Positions 1 through 5,317 of a DNA stretch of 5,631 bases are shown here, in pieces. A model generated the notes under the pieces. That model searched no databases, was not told the DNA's origin, and saw nothing but the letters and a program-made list of their open reading frames with translations. A program made the position numbers and the translations under genes. The stretch covers positions 1-5,631 of the forward strand of contig JAJZCX010000111.1 in the NCBI GenBank assembly GCA_021851625.1, written 5' to 3'. This stretch comes from Acidobacteriota bacterium. Lineage in GTDB: Bacteria > Acidobacteriota > Terriglobia > Terriglobales > Acidobacteriaceae. How positions within the stretch are numbered: position 1 is the first letter of the stretch; the number at the start of each line of letters is the position of its first letter.

Positions 1-558
1 AAAGACGACGAAATAAAGAATGACCGCAGTGACGCGGAAGAAGCGTTGTAGATTGATGCGCAGGCTGCCCTTCACAAAGAGCACGCCAAAGACCACCGCA
101 CAGGCCACGCCGAGCAGCGTGCCAAAAAAGCTGAGTAGTTCGGTGGAGTTCAGCGAAACCGCGCCCAAAATCAGCACCGTTTCGACGCCCTCGCGCAGCA
201 CCATCAAAAAAACGAATAGAAACAAACCGAAGCGCGAGCCGCGACTGGTGATGGAGCCAAGTTTTTCTTCGATGCGTCCGCGCAGGCTCTTGGCCGTGCG
301 CTGCATAAACCAAATGACGCTGAGCACAAATCCGGCGGCCACCAGCATCACCACGCCTTCGAAGATGTCCTGATTGAACTGGGTGCGGGCCAAAACGACG
401 GCCACCAGCAGGCTGCACGCACAGGCCGCAGCCAGCGCCCACAGCACCAAGCGCTTCAAATCCGTGCGGCCAATTTTGTTCAGATAGGCGAAAACGATGC
501 CGACGATTAGCGCGGCTTCGACGCCCTCGCGCAGCGTAATGATGAATGCTTGCAACAT
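1..558 (-). CDS. FTR1-family high-affinity iron permease, 3'-truncated by window edge
   Basis: Inner-membrane iron permease of the FTR1/EfeU family, which moves iron across the cytoplasmic membrane. Reading down from the ATG at 558 gives 186 uninterrupted codons to the window edge. Two family-defining REGVE motifs are visible at residues 11-14 (LREGVEAAL) and 122-126 (LREGVETVL); their Glu residues are the proposed iron ligands. A further FEGVV lies near residues 66-70. About six hydrophobic segments can be seen (roughly 4-27, 37-57, 64-85, 109-132, 139-163, 172-186). Family members have about seven helices and 270-280 residues, so the last third is missing. The start is chosen because MLQAFIITLREGVE is the usual N-terminus; the Shine-Dalgarno is weak (GAGGGCGG, 11-15 nt upstream). 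The partner genes of an EfeUOB system, if any, would lie outside the window. The family call is firm; the ferrous or ferric substrate and partner oxidase are not known from this sequence. Confidence 0.93.
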   Translation of the reverse strand, partial: MLQAFIITLREGVEAALIVGIVFAYLNKIGRTDLKRLVLWALAAACACSLLVAVVLARTQFNQDIFEGVVMLVAAGFVLSVIWFMQRTAKSLRGRIEEKLGSITSRGSRFGLFLFVFLMVLREGVETVLILGAVSLNSTELLSFFGTLLGVACAVVFGVLFVKGSLRINLQRFFRVTAVILYFVVF

Positions 559-584
559 GACTTAAATGGCCGCCCTCAGGCTCG

Positions 585-613
585 ATTTTATATGCGACTA
601 AATCGGTCGTCAA
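585..613 (-). promoter_or_regulatory. Sigma70-like promoter of the FTR1 permease gene
   Basis: On the minus strand, TTGACG (613-608) and TAAAAT (590-585) are separated by exactly 17 bp; each matches the consensus at 5 of 6 positions. Transcription would begin near 578, giving a leader of about 20 nt before the ATG at 558. No recognisable Fur box (GATAATGATAATCATTATC type) overlaps it. The AT-rich upstream stretch 614-740 contains only a short TGCATGCA palindrome (632-639). Confidence 0.6.
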
Positions 614-740
614 TTTGCAGAAAGAAGGCTATGCATGCAAATCTTTTATTTTCAATTGTTTATTGCTTGGCTTCGCGCTGGAAAGTCAGAGCCTGCTTCG
701 ACAAGCCATACGCGGAGGATAGTCTGAAATTTCCAAGCGT

Positions 741-762
741 AAAAGAAAATTGTTCAGAGAAC
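741..762 (-). terminator. Weak candidate terminator after tRNA-Arg
   Basis: Downstream of the tRNA on the minus strand, arms GTTC (762-759) and GAAC (755-752) enclose a 3-nt loop and are followed by a T-rich run, AATTTTCTTTT (751-741). The stem is only 4 bp, so this is a weak call. It is the only terminator-like structure between the tRNA and the permease promoter. Confidence 0.28.
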
Positions 763-782
763 CGAGTAAGCAAACTGGAAAG

Positions 783-859
783 TGGTGCGCCCCGAGAGAT
801 TCGAACTCCCGACCTGCTGATTCGTAGTCAGCCGCTCTATCCAACTGAGCTAGGGGCGC
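783..859 (-). tRNA. tRNA-Arg (anticodon ACG), CCA encoded
   Basis: A complete 77-nt cloverleaf reads on the minus strand. The acceptor stem GCGCCCC/GGGGCGC pairs fully. The D-arm is GCTC/GAGC around AGTTGGATA. The anticodon arm GCTGA/TCAGC encloses loop CTACGAA, giving anticodon ACG. The T-arm GGGAG/CTCTC (one G-U pair) encloses TTCGAAT. The discriminator is A, followed by a genomically encoded CCA. ACG is normally deaminated to ICG by TadA, so this tRNA should read CGU, CGC and CGA arginine codons. The variable loop is short (class I). It appears to be a single tRNA with its own promoter just upstream. Confidence 0.97.
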
Positions 860-866
860 TTGCATG

Positions 867-882
867 GGCCGCGAATGCGGCC
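867..882 (-). other. Hairpin in the tRNA-Arg precursor leader
   Basis: A perfect 6-bp GC-rich inverted repeat, GGCCGC and GCGGCC around a 4-nt loop, lies 7 nt upstream of the mature tRNA 5' end and downstream of the predicted transcription start. No T-run follows it, so it is not an intrinsic terminator. It would fold in the 5' leader removed by RNase P. A role is not evident. Confidence 0.4.
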
Positions 883-900
883 AGAGGAAACTGCCTGCTT

Positions 901-929
901 AGAATAACAGGCGCAGCCGGAACGGGCAA
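901..929 (-). promoter_or_regulatory. Promoter of tRNA-Arg
   Basis: On the minus strand, TTGCCC (929-924), a 17-bp spacer and TATTCT (906-901) form a promoter. A TG dinucleotide one base before the hexamer makes it an extended -10. It starts 14 bp beyond the stop codon of the 84-aa gene. Predicted start near 894 leaves a leader of about 35 nt. The -35 match is partial (4 of 6). Confidence 0.5.
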
Positions 930-942
930 CCGGAATGCGCGT

Positions 943-1197
943 TTATGCCGCGGGCGCAGGGGCAGCCGGTGCGGCTAGGCTGATTTCTTCCACAATGTCC
1001 AGTCCGGCGCGGCGCAACAGTTGCAGCACCAGCGGATGGGTGAGGCGCGTGGCGTCATACTCCACGAGCACGGTGCTGGCCGCAGCGTCCAAGCGTAGAC
1101 GGCGGATGCCGTAGACCTCGCGCAGACTGCCCAATGCACGCAGTGCGTCTTCAGAGGGCTGCTGGCTATAGCGGTAGAGCACGTCGAGGTTCGTCAT
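943..1197 (-). CDS. Small ferredoxin-fold, HMA-like protein lacking CxxC (84 aa)
   Basis: Predicted cytoplasmic protein of 84 residues. The strand/helix pattern resembles the beta-alpha-beta-beta-alpha-beta fold of heavy-metal-associated (HMA) domains: strand near residues 5-10, helix 15-28, hairpin strands 31-36 and 42-47, helix 53-64, final strand 66-71, then an Ala/Pro-rich tail. The HMA metal site (CxxC in the first loop) is absent; that loop reads SQQPSED and the protein has no cysteine. It may therefore bind something other than a soft metal, or act as a structural or regulatory domain. The start is taken at the ATG at 1197: the frame stays open to 1299, but the extension would read through an intrinsic terminator and overlap the neighbouring gene. 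No Shine-Dalgarno is visible, and a -10 element sits immediately upstream, so the mRNA may be leaderless. It is probably a real gene; its function is unknown. Confidence 0.7.
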   Translation of the reverse strand: MTNLDVLYRYSQQPSEDALRALGSLREVYGIRRLRLDAAASTVLVEYDATRLTHPLVLQLLRRAGLDIVEEISLAAPAAPAPAA

Positions 1198-1204
1198 AAT
1201 TTTT

Positions 1205-1213
1205 ATGATAGCA
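1205..1213 (-). promoter_or_regulatory. Extended -10 promoter, likely leaderless, for the 84-aa gene
   Basis: The minus strand reads TGC-TATCAT, an extended -10 with 5 of 6 matches to TATAAT. The hexamer ends 7 nt before the ATG at 1197, so transcription would begin at or within a base of the start codon. No good -35 is seen, as is usual for extended -10 promoters. It lies directly behind the terminator T-run, which makes a local promoter necessary for this gene. Confidence 0.45.
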
Positions 1214-1220
1214 AGCAAGG

Positions 1221-1261
1221 AAAAAAATGTGGGCGCGCCAGGCATTTGCCGTGCGCGCCCA
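1221..1261 (-). terminator. Strong intrinsic terminator of the GH30-like gene
   Basis: Arms GGGCGCGC and GCGCGCCC (1231-1238 with 1253-1260) pair over 8 bp, extended to 9 by an A-T pair. The 14-nt loop can form an inner 3-bp GGC/GCC stem. On the minus strand the stem is followed within 3 nt by seven T residues (1227-1221). It lies 25 nt beyond the hydrolase stop codon at 1286. The T-run points in the direction of that gene only. Confidence 0.85.
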
Positions 1262-1285
1262 TAGGCTTTGGGTGGGAATGTTGCA

Positions 1286-3364
1286 CTACTGCATGACAAC
1301 CGTTGTCATCGACTCCGCAGGCAGCGTGACGGTGTTGCCATCCAAGGAGCCGATATTGTTCCACGGATTGGATGTGCCCGATGGCAGCGTGAAGACGGTT
1401 TGATAGGCCGTTGAGGTTGATGGCGAGAAGCCGGTGAAGTTCAACCCGACAATGGCTTGCGCGGTCAGGGAAGTGTTCAGCAGTACGGCGACCAGCGTCT
1501 TGCCATCCGGGCTGATGTAGGCCGAGGCGGCCAGCGATGACGATGATGGTGAGATCTGCACATCGACACGTTTGTAGCCCGGACGCACATAGTGGGCGAA
1601 GTGCTTCATAGCATAGTACTGATCTTCATAGTGAATGCCATTGCCGCTGTCGATGTAGATCAGTCCTTGTTGTGTATCGCCCCAGGTGAGCGCCCAGTAC
1701 AGATACATGGCTGCGTTTTCCTGCGTGAGCGATTCGTGGATGGTCCAGCCCGCATCAAAGCCGTAGTTGTCCGAGCCTGCGGTGGTGGCGTTGTTGTAGA
1801 ACTCCGTCTCAAAGATTTGCGTGTGCGGATATGCCTGGGCCAGTTGGGACATGGCATATCCAAACGACGGCGGATCGTTGCCAGAGTTGGGAACGTAGTT
1901 GCCGCTGCTATCAGAGACGTTGTACAGATGGTGCGCAATGACGCCGTAGTGGGCAGCGTTCATGTTGCTCAGATACGCATCGATGCCCATCAGACCATCG
2001 GTCTCTGGGCCGATGATTGTTGGTGGTGAGGCAAGGGCTTGTATGGCCGCATACGTTGCATCCAGCGCATTGGGGTAACCGGCCACGGCAAAAGAGTTGC
2101 CGCTGGTGTCTGTTTCCTGCACTCCCTCCTGGTAACCAAAGCCGCAGCTTGCATAACTGGTCGGGATGAAGTTCGGCTCGTTTTGTAAGCTGACCCACGT
2201 GGGACTGACGTTCTCTGCGCGGTAGGCGGCAATGGAATTCGCCAAGTACGAGGCAAAGTTGGAGTACACGTAGGAGCCACTGGCTTGCGCCAGCGTGCCG
2301 CCATTGATGCTGCCGTTGCTTTTCAATGTGGACGGTGGTGACCAGGAGGACATCAGAATTTGCAGATTGCCAGAGCCAGCGACATGGGATGCCTCACTGG
2401 CGATGGACTCCGCGGAGGAATCAAAGCAGTTGTTGACGGTTGTGTTCGATACCGGATCGGTGCAGGTGCCGGTATTGCTGTTTTGGTAGACATCCTGCAA
2501 GCGCAGAATGGTGACGCCCAAGCCCTGCGTGGGGTCAAAAAGTGAGGTGTAAATCTGTTGGCTGTTGGGGTTGCCCACCAGCAGGTTCTCTTCGAAGGCT
2601 TCTGCGCCGCCAAAGCCGACGATGGTCTGGTAGGTTGTGCCGGTGTTGATGGCCGCTGTCACGGTGGGTGTAGGCGGCGGCACTGTTGCGGTTACTGTGA
2701 CGGTGACTGCGGAGGAAGTGGAAGTGCCAAAGTCACCGCTGGCTGCAAACGAAGCTGTCAGTGAATCCGTACCCGCAGGCAGCGATGTGGTGTTCAGAGT
2801 GGCTACGCCACTGGAGTTGAGCGTGCCTTGTCCAACGGGAGTGCTGCCGTTCAGAAAGTTCACGGTGCCCTGTGGTGTGCCGTTGGGGCTGGTCACGGTG
2901 GCCGTCAGCGTGACATTGGAGCCTTGGTTGATCGATGTTGGCGAAGCGGTCAGCGCTGTGGTTGTGGCAAACGCGGAGACGGTGACGATGACTGCGGGGG
3001 AACTGGAGGTGACGAAATTGCCACTGGCCGCATAAATGGCCAAGATGGAGTCCACGCCCACAGGCAGATTGCTCAGCGTGAGCGTGGCGACTCCACTGCC
3101 GCTCAGATTTGAGGTTCCCAGGTTGGTGCTTCCGCTAAAGAAGCTGACGGAGCCGGTGGGTGTGCCCGATTGGCTGGTGACCGTGGCCGTCAAGGTTACG
3201 GCGACGCCCGGCGTGGTGTTGGCACTGGAGGCGGTCAGCGCGGTTGTCGTTTGCATTAAGAGGCTGCCATGTCCAGGATTTGTCCCGGCACTGGAACCGC
3301 CGCAAGCGATGAGTGTGGGAACCAGACACGACAGGGCGCAACAGATAAGTTTGTACGGACTCAT
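1286..3364 (-). CDS. GH30-type glycoside hydrolase lipoprotein with two Ig-like repeats (692 aa)
   Basis: Predicted surface or periplasmic polysaccharide hydrolase, most like GH30 (xylanase / glucuronoxylanase clan GH-A). The N-terminus is a lipoprotein signal with lipobox LIAC and acceptor Cys21, followed by Gly-rich CGGSSAG. Two Ig-like (Big_3-type) repeats with a 95-residue period span about 39-130 and 133-225, then a Pro/Thr linker (228-235). The catalytic barrel (about 236-595) shows VGFGGAEAFEE (249-258), MSSWSPP (338-344, the GH30 WSPP motif), VSLQNEP (391-397, acid/base Glu396) and FETEF (518-522, likely nucleophile Glu521). A C-terminal beta-sandwich begins at RPGYKRVDV (594-602). 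The Arg-containing IRR motif that binds methylglucuronate in GH30_8 enzymes is not seen where expected after the last barrel strand (YLYWALTWGD), so a glucuronate requirement is doubtful. The ATG at 3364 has GAGG about 11 nt upstream. The gene has its own promoter and terminator. Fold and family are fairly secure; the substrate is an inference. Confidence 0.88.
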   Translation of the reverse strand: MSPYKLICCALSCLVPTLIACGGSSAGTNPGHGSLLMQTTTALTASSANTTPGVAVTLTATVTSQSGTPTGSVSFFSGSTNLGTSNLSGSGVATLTLSNLPVGVDSILAIYAASGNFVTSSSPAVIVTVSAFATTTALTASPTSINQGSNVTLTATVTSPNGTPQGTVNFLNGSTPVGQGTLNSSGVATLNTTSLPAGTDSLTASFAASGDFGTSTSSAVTVTVTATVPPPTPTVTAAINTGTTYQTIVGFGGAEAFEENLLVGNPNSQQIYTSLFDPTQGLGVTILRLQDVYQNSNTGTCTDPVSNTTVNNCFDSSAESIASEASHVAGSGNLQILMSSWSPPSTLKSNGSINGGTLAQASGSYVYSNFASYLANSIAAYRAENVSPTWVSLQNEPNFIPTSYASCGFGYQEGVQETDTSGNSFAVAGYPNALDATYAAIQALASPPTIIGPETDGLMGIDAYLSNMNAAHYGVIAHHLYNVSDSSGNYVPNSGNDPPSFGYAMSQLAQAYPHTQIFETEFYNNATTAGSDNYGFDAGWTIHESLTQENAAMYLYWALTWGDTQQGLIYIDSGNGIHYEDQYYAMKHFAHYVRPGYKRVDVQISPSSSSLAASAYISPDGKTLVAVLLNTSLTAQAIVGLNFTGFSPSTSTAYQTVFTLPSGTSNPWNNIGSLDGNTVTLPAESMTTVVMQ
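2690..3250 (-). repeat. Tandem Ig-like domain duplication inside the hydrolase gene
   Basis: Two copies of an Ig-like module lie at 2975-3250 and 2690-2968, a period of 285 bp (95 codons). Shared protein blocks include TTTALTAS, VTLTATVTS, GSGVATL/SSGVATL, FAASG/YAASG and a closing VTV. At DNA level the block around the VTLTATVTS codons is still nearly identical, while the rest has drifted, so this is an old or functionally constrained duplication. Such modules usually act as spacers that hold the catalytic domain away from the membrane anchor. Confidence 0.85.
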
Positions 3365-3440
3365 GAAGACTGCAACCTCGGTGGGATAAGAACTGCAATG
3401 CCAACTGAGCGCGGAGGGAACGGAACGCTCGCCGTCCAGA

Positions 3441-3449
3441 ATTCTAGCA
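3441..3449 (-). promoter_or_regulatory. Extended -10 promoter of the GH30-like gene
   Basis: The minus strand reads TGC-TAGAAT (3449-3441), an extended -10 with 5 of 6 consensus matches. No good -35 hexamer is found at 16-18 bp. The predicted start near 3434 gives a leader of about 70 nt before the ATG at 3364. Confidence 0.45.
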
Positions 3450-3452
3450 ATG

Positions 3453-3497
3453 TTTTGTGCGATAAGCTATAGGCTTTTAGATAATAGTTTTTGTGCG
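3453..3497. promoter_or_regulatory. Paired 9-bp direct repeats with central inverted repeat, candidate operator
   Basis: TTTTGTGCG occurs at 3453-3461 and again at 3489-3497 (36 bp start to start) in the AT-rich region upstream of the hydrolase -10. Between them lies AAGC-5 nt-GCTT (3464-3476). The proximal repeat falls in the promoter spacer and the distal one near -60, a plausible layout for a regulator of a polysaccharide-degradation gene. No known binding motif is recognised, and a chance occurrence cannot be excluded. Confidence 0.3.
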
Positions 3498-3590
3498 GAG
3501 AATCCGTACCCTGCTCCAGAAAAACTGGCAGAGAAATAAATCGTTTATGCGGTGATAAGTGGTTAGTAACGCAGGCCAATTTTAGGGGAG

Positions 3591-4106
3591 TTACTTTTGT
3601 GTATCCAATGCAGAAAGGTACTGCGTGATCTCTGGAGAGGTCCAATCTTGCGCGCCGATGAACTTGCGGCGCAGCCGACCGTTGGGGTCGATCACGTAGG
3701 TTTCAGGAAATTGCACCGTACCGTAAATGTGATTGATGGTCTGCGCCGGGTCGCGCACGTCGATGAAATCCACGTGGTTGTCACGCAGAAATTGTTGATA
3801 GGCCGCTGCGTCCGTATCCACACTGATGGCCAGAATGACGAGATGCGGCATACGATGGTGCAGATCGAGCAGCGAAGGCAGCTCTTCCAAGCACGGCGGG
3901 CACCAAGTGGCCCAAAAATTCAACAACACAACTTGGCCGCGATACTGACGCAGGTCGATAGTCTGGCCGGTGTCGGCGTCGCGGAGGGTGAACTCTGGGG
4001 CTAACGTTCCAATGTTGCGCGGCAGCGAGCCGCGGTTGCAGCCCACACTGCCAAGCAGGCTGAAAAACAGGACGGCAACTGGCCAATGCGACGCACGCAG
4101 CTTCAC
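3591..4106 (-). CDS. TlpA/ResA-like thioredoxin-fold lipoprotein (171 aa)
   Basis: Predicted membrane-anchored, extracytoplasmic thiol-disulfide oxidoreductase of the TlpA/ResA/AhpC-TSA group; relatives reduce apocytochrome c or other secreted thiol proteins. From a GTG at 4106 the N-terminus is a short hydrophobic signal ending in SVGC, with likely lipidated Cys23 (Ser at -3 is unusual for a lipobox). The domain begins at GTLAPEFTLRD (33-43). The active site is NFWATWCPPC with Cys69 and Cys72, and the cis-proline is in QFPETYVID (Pro134). The total length is normal for a single-domain TlpA. The frame stays open upstream to 4724, but that extension is antisense to the glycosyltransferase and lacks signal-peptide logic. 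No Shine-Dalgarno sits at a proper distance from the GTG; a -10 ends 6 nt before it, which suggests a leaderless transcript. No cytochrome-maturation gene is adjacent, so the client is unknown. Confidence 0.9.
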   Translation of the reverse strand: MKLRASHWPVAVLFFSLLGSVGCNRGSLPRNIGTLAPEFTLRDADTGQTIDLRQYRGQVVLLNFWATWCPPCLEELPSLLDLHHRMPHLVILAISVDTDAAAYQQFLRDNHVDFIDVRDPAQTINHIYGTVQFPETYVIDPNGRLRRKFIGAQDWTSPEITQYLSALDTQK

Positions 4107-4111
4107 CTTTC

Positions 4112-4118
4112 TATAATA
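4112..4118. promoter_or_regulatory. Shared divergent -10 element between tlpA-like and glycosyltransferase genes
   Basis: The plus strand reads TATAAT (4112-4117), a perfect -10 that would start transcription near 4124, about 30 nt before the glycosyltransferase GTG at 4155. The minus strand reads TATTAT (4118-4113), 5 of 6 matches, ending 6 nt before the tlpA-like GTG at 4106. The same seven base pairs can therefore serve both directions. Neither direction has a strong -35 (GCGACG, 3 of 6, at 18 bp for the plus strand). Confidence 0.5.
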
Positions 4119-4138
4119 CGGTTCAGCATTCCAACAGC

Positions 4139-4146
4139 GGAAGGGA
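4139..4146 (+). promoter_or_regulatory. Ribosome binding site that fixes the glycosyltransferase start
   Basis: GGAAGGGA lies 8 nt before the GTG at 4155. It favours that start over the upstream in-frame ATG at 4086, which would precede the predicted -10 and overlap the tlpA-like gene. Confidence 0.65.
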
Positions 4147-4154
4147 ATCGGCCA

Positions 4155-5231
4155 GTGAACAAGGCGGGAGAAGACTCCAAAGTAGTTCTGTCGGTGATGA
4201 TTCCAGCGCGGAATGAGGCGGATTGCCTGGAGGATTGTCTGCGCTCGTTGATGGCGCAGTCCGATGTTGGCTTTGTGTTGGGTGAGGATTGGGAGTTGCT
4301 TGTGGTCGATGATCACTCCAGCGACGCGACGCGGCAAACTGCGCAATCGTTTGCAGGTGTGACGGTGCTGGTCGCGCCGGAATTGCCGCAAGGCTGGACG
4401 GGCAAGACCAATGCCTGCTGGGCAGCGGCGCGGCAGGCGCGCGGAGCCTGGCTGCTCTTTACCGATGCGGACACGCTGCATGAGCCGGGCAATCTGCGCC
4501 GCGCGTTGCATGAGGCCGAGCGCGCACATGTGGGCTTGCTCTCCTACTCCCCGCGGCAGCAAGTGCGGGGACTTTTTCAGCGCGCGCTGATGCCGCTGAT
4601 CTTCGCCGAGTTGGCTACGAAGTATCCGCCGCAGAGCATCAACAACCCCAGCGCATCTGTGGCCGCGGCGAATGGGCAATTTTTGCTGATCGCACGCGCG
4701 TCCTATGATCGCATCGGCGGCCATGCCGCGGTGTGCGCGGAGATTTTGGAGGATGTGGCCCTGGCCAAACGCGCCAAACGCGCGCAGGTGGGGCTGCGTT
4801 TTCGCTATGCGCCGGATGCGGTGAGCGCCCGCATGTATCGCAGCACAGCAGCGATGGTCGAAGGCTGGACGAAGAATCTGGCGCTGCTGTTTCCCAACGC
4901 GCTATTGTTGGCACTGGCGCGAGGCGCTGAATTTTTTCTGCTGTTGGGCCTGCCCTTTTTGGCGGCGTGGCTGGTGTTTCCTGTGCAGCGGGTCGCCGTG
5001 CTGCTGTGGTGGGTGTGGCGTTTGGGTGTGGTCTATGCGCGCGCGGCCAAGGCGAATTTCCGTTTTGCGGATACGCTGCTGGCTCCGCTGGGTTTGCCGC
5101 TCTTCGCTGCGCTGCTGCTGCGCAGTTGGCTGTACAAACATCTGCGGCGCAAGGTGGAGTGGAAGGGCAGAATCTACCGCTCCGCACCGGCGGGTGTTGC
5201 TCCCGGAGCATCAGCGAGCCAAAGCCGATAA
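4155..5231 (+). CDS. Membrane-associated GT2 glycosyltransferase, CrtQ/HpnB-like (358 aa)
   Basis: Predicted inverting family 2 glycosyltransferase, with a cytoplasmic GT-A domain followed by C-terminal membrane segments. Counting from GTG 4155: VVLSVMIPARNE (10-21) forms the first nucleotide-binding strand; VVDDHSSD (50-57, Asp52/53) follows; LPQGWTGKTNA (77-87) and LLFTDAD (100-106) carry the DxD metal/sugar-nucleotide site (Asp104, Asp106); GQFLLI (174-179) and EILEDVALAKR (196-206) hold the Glu-Asp pair with the likely catalytic base; MYRS and EGWTKN (227-241) stand where QxxRW lies in processive enzymes. Hydrophobic stretches at about 244-277, 281-295 and 308-327 look like membrane helices. 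The GWTGK, TDAD and GWTKN set resembles carotenoid (CrtQ) and hopanoid-associated (HpnB) transferases, suggesting a lipid acceptor, but no carotenoid or hopanoid gene is in view. The upstream in-frame ATG (4086) is rejected because the Shine-Dalgarno and promoter both favour 4155. Confidence 0.88.
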   Translation: MNKAGEDSKVVLSVMIPARNEADCLEDCLRSLMAQSDVGFVLGEDWELLVVDDHSSDATRQTAQSFAGVTVLVAPELPQGWTGKTNACWAAARQARGAWLLFTDADTLHEPGNLRRALHEAERAHVGLLSYSPRQQVRGLFQRALMPLIFAELATKYPPQSINNPSASVAAANGQFLLIARASYDRIGGHAAVCAEILEDVALAKRAKRAQVGLRFRYAPDAVSARMYRSTAAMVEGWTKNLALLFPNALLLALARGAEFFLLLGLPFLAAWLVFPVQRVAVLLWWVWRLGVVYARAAKANFRFADTLLAPLGLPLFAALLLRSWLYKHLRRKVEWKGRIYRSAPAGVAPGASASQSR

Positions 5232-5253
5232 TCGTGTTCCCTATTCGGACTGC

Positions 5254-5286
5254 GCCGCCTATCGACGGCCATCTTTTGCGCTTTTT
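5254..5286 (+). terminator. Weak candidate terminator after the glycosyltransferase
   Basis: GCCG (5254-5257) pairs with CGGC (5266-5269), followed by TTTT (5274-5277) and TTTTT (5282-5286). The stem is short and the T-runs are displaced, so the call is tentative. It sits in the 86-bp gap before the pterin synthase gene. Confidence 0.28.
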
Positions 5287-5311
5287 ACTGTGGAAGCGGA
5301 TACACTATACA
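5284..5311 (+). promoter_or_regulatory. Candidate promoter of the pterin synthase gene, possibly leaderless
   Basis: TTTACT (5284-5289), a 16-bp spacer and TATACA (5306-5311) form a weak sigma70-like pair (4 of 6 each). The hexamer ends 6 nt before the ATG at 5318, which would place the transcription start at the start codon. An alternative -10, TACACT (5301-5306), would give a leader of about 5 nt. The nearest purine-rich stretch (GGAAGCGGA, 5292-5300) is 17 nt from the ATG, too far for a Shine-Dalgarno. Confidence 0.35.
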
Positions 5312-5317
5312 AATCGT

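Noticed and set aside
550..978. Plus-strand 142-codon open frame containing APREIRTPDLLIRSQPLYP
   Set aside because: That peptide is the antisense translation of a tRNA gene, a well-known source of false hypothetical proteins. The frame crosses the whole tRNA-Arg and two promoters.
1198..1299. N-terminal extension of the 84-aa protein to an ATG at 1299
   Set aside because: The extension runs through the intrinsic terminator hairpin, overlaps the hydrolase 3' end, and lies upstream of the predicted promoter.
2637..3389. Long plus-strand open frames opposite the Ig-like repeats
   Set aside because: They are antisense shadows of Thr/Val/Ala-rich repeat codons, with no start signal or recognisable domain.
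3511..3531. Hairpin CCAG-AAAAA-CTGG with outer CTG/CAG pairs as terminator of the tlpA-like gene
   Set aside because: The stem has a 2-nt bulge and no T-run follows on the minus strand. It may be a chance structure or a transcript-end stabiliser.
3536..3548. Palindrome ATAAA-TCG-TTTAT between the tlpA-like and hydrolase genes
   Set aside because: Short, AT-rich and about 100 bp from the hydrolase -10; expected by chance in such a region.
4086..4154. Glycosyltransferase start at the ATG at 4086
   Set aside because: It precedes the perfect TATAAT and overlaps the tlpA-like gene. The GTG at 4155 has a strong Shine-Dalgarno and begins just before the first GT-A strand.
4107..4724. Upstream extension of the tlpA-like frame to an ATG at 4724
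   Set aside because: It is antisense to the glycosyltransferase coding region and would bury the lipoprotein signal peptide in the middle of the protein.
4639..5211. Minus-strand 190-codon open frame opposite the glycosyltransferase
   Set aside because: Low-complexity Pro/Arg/Ala composition typical of the antisense of GC-rich coding sequence, with no domain or ribosome binding site.
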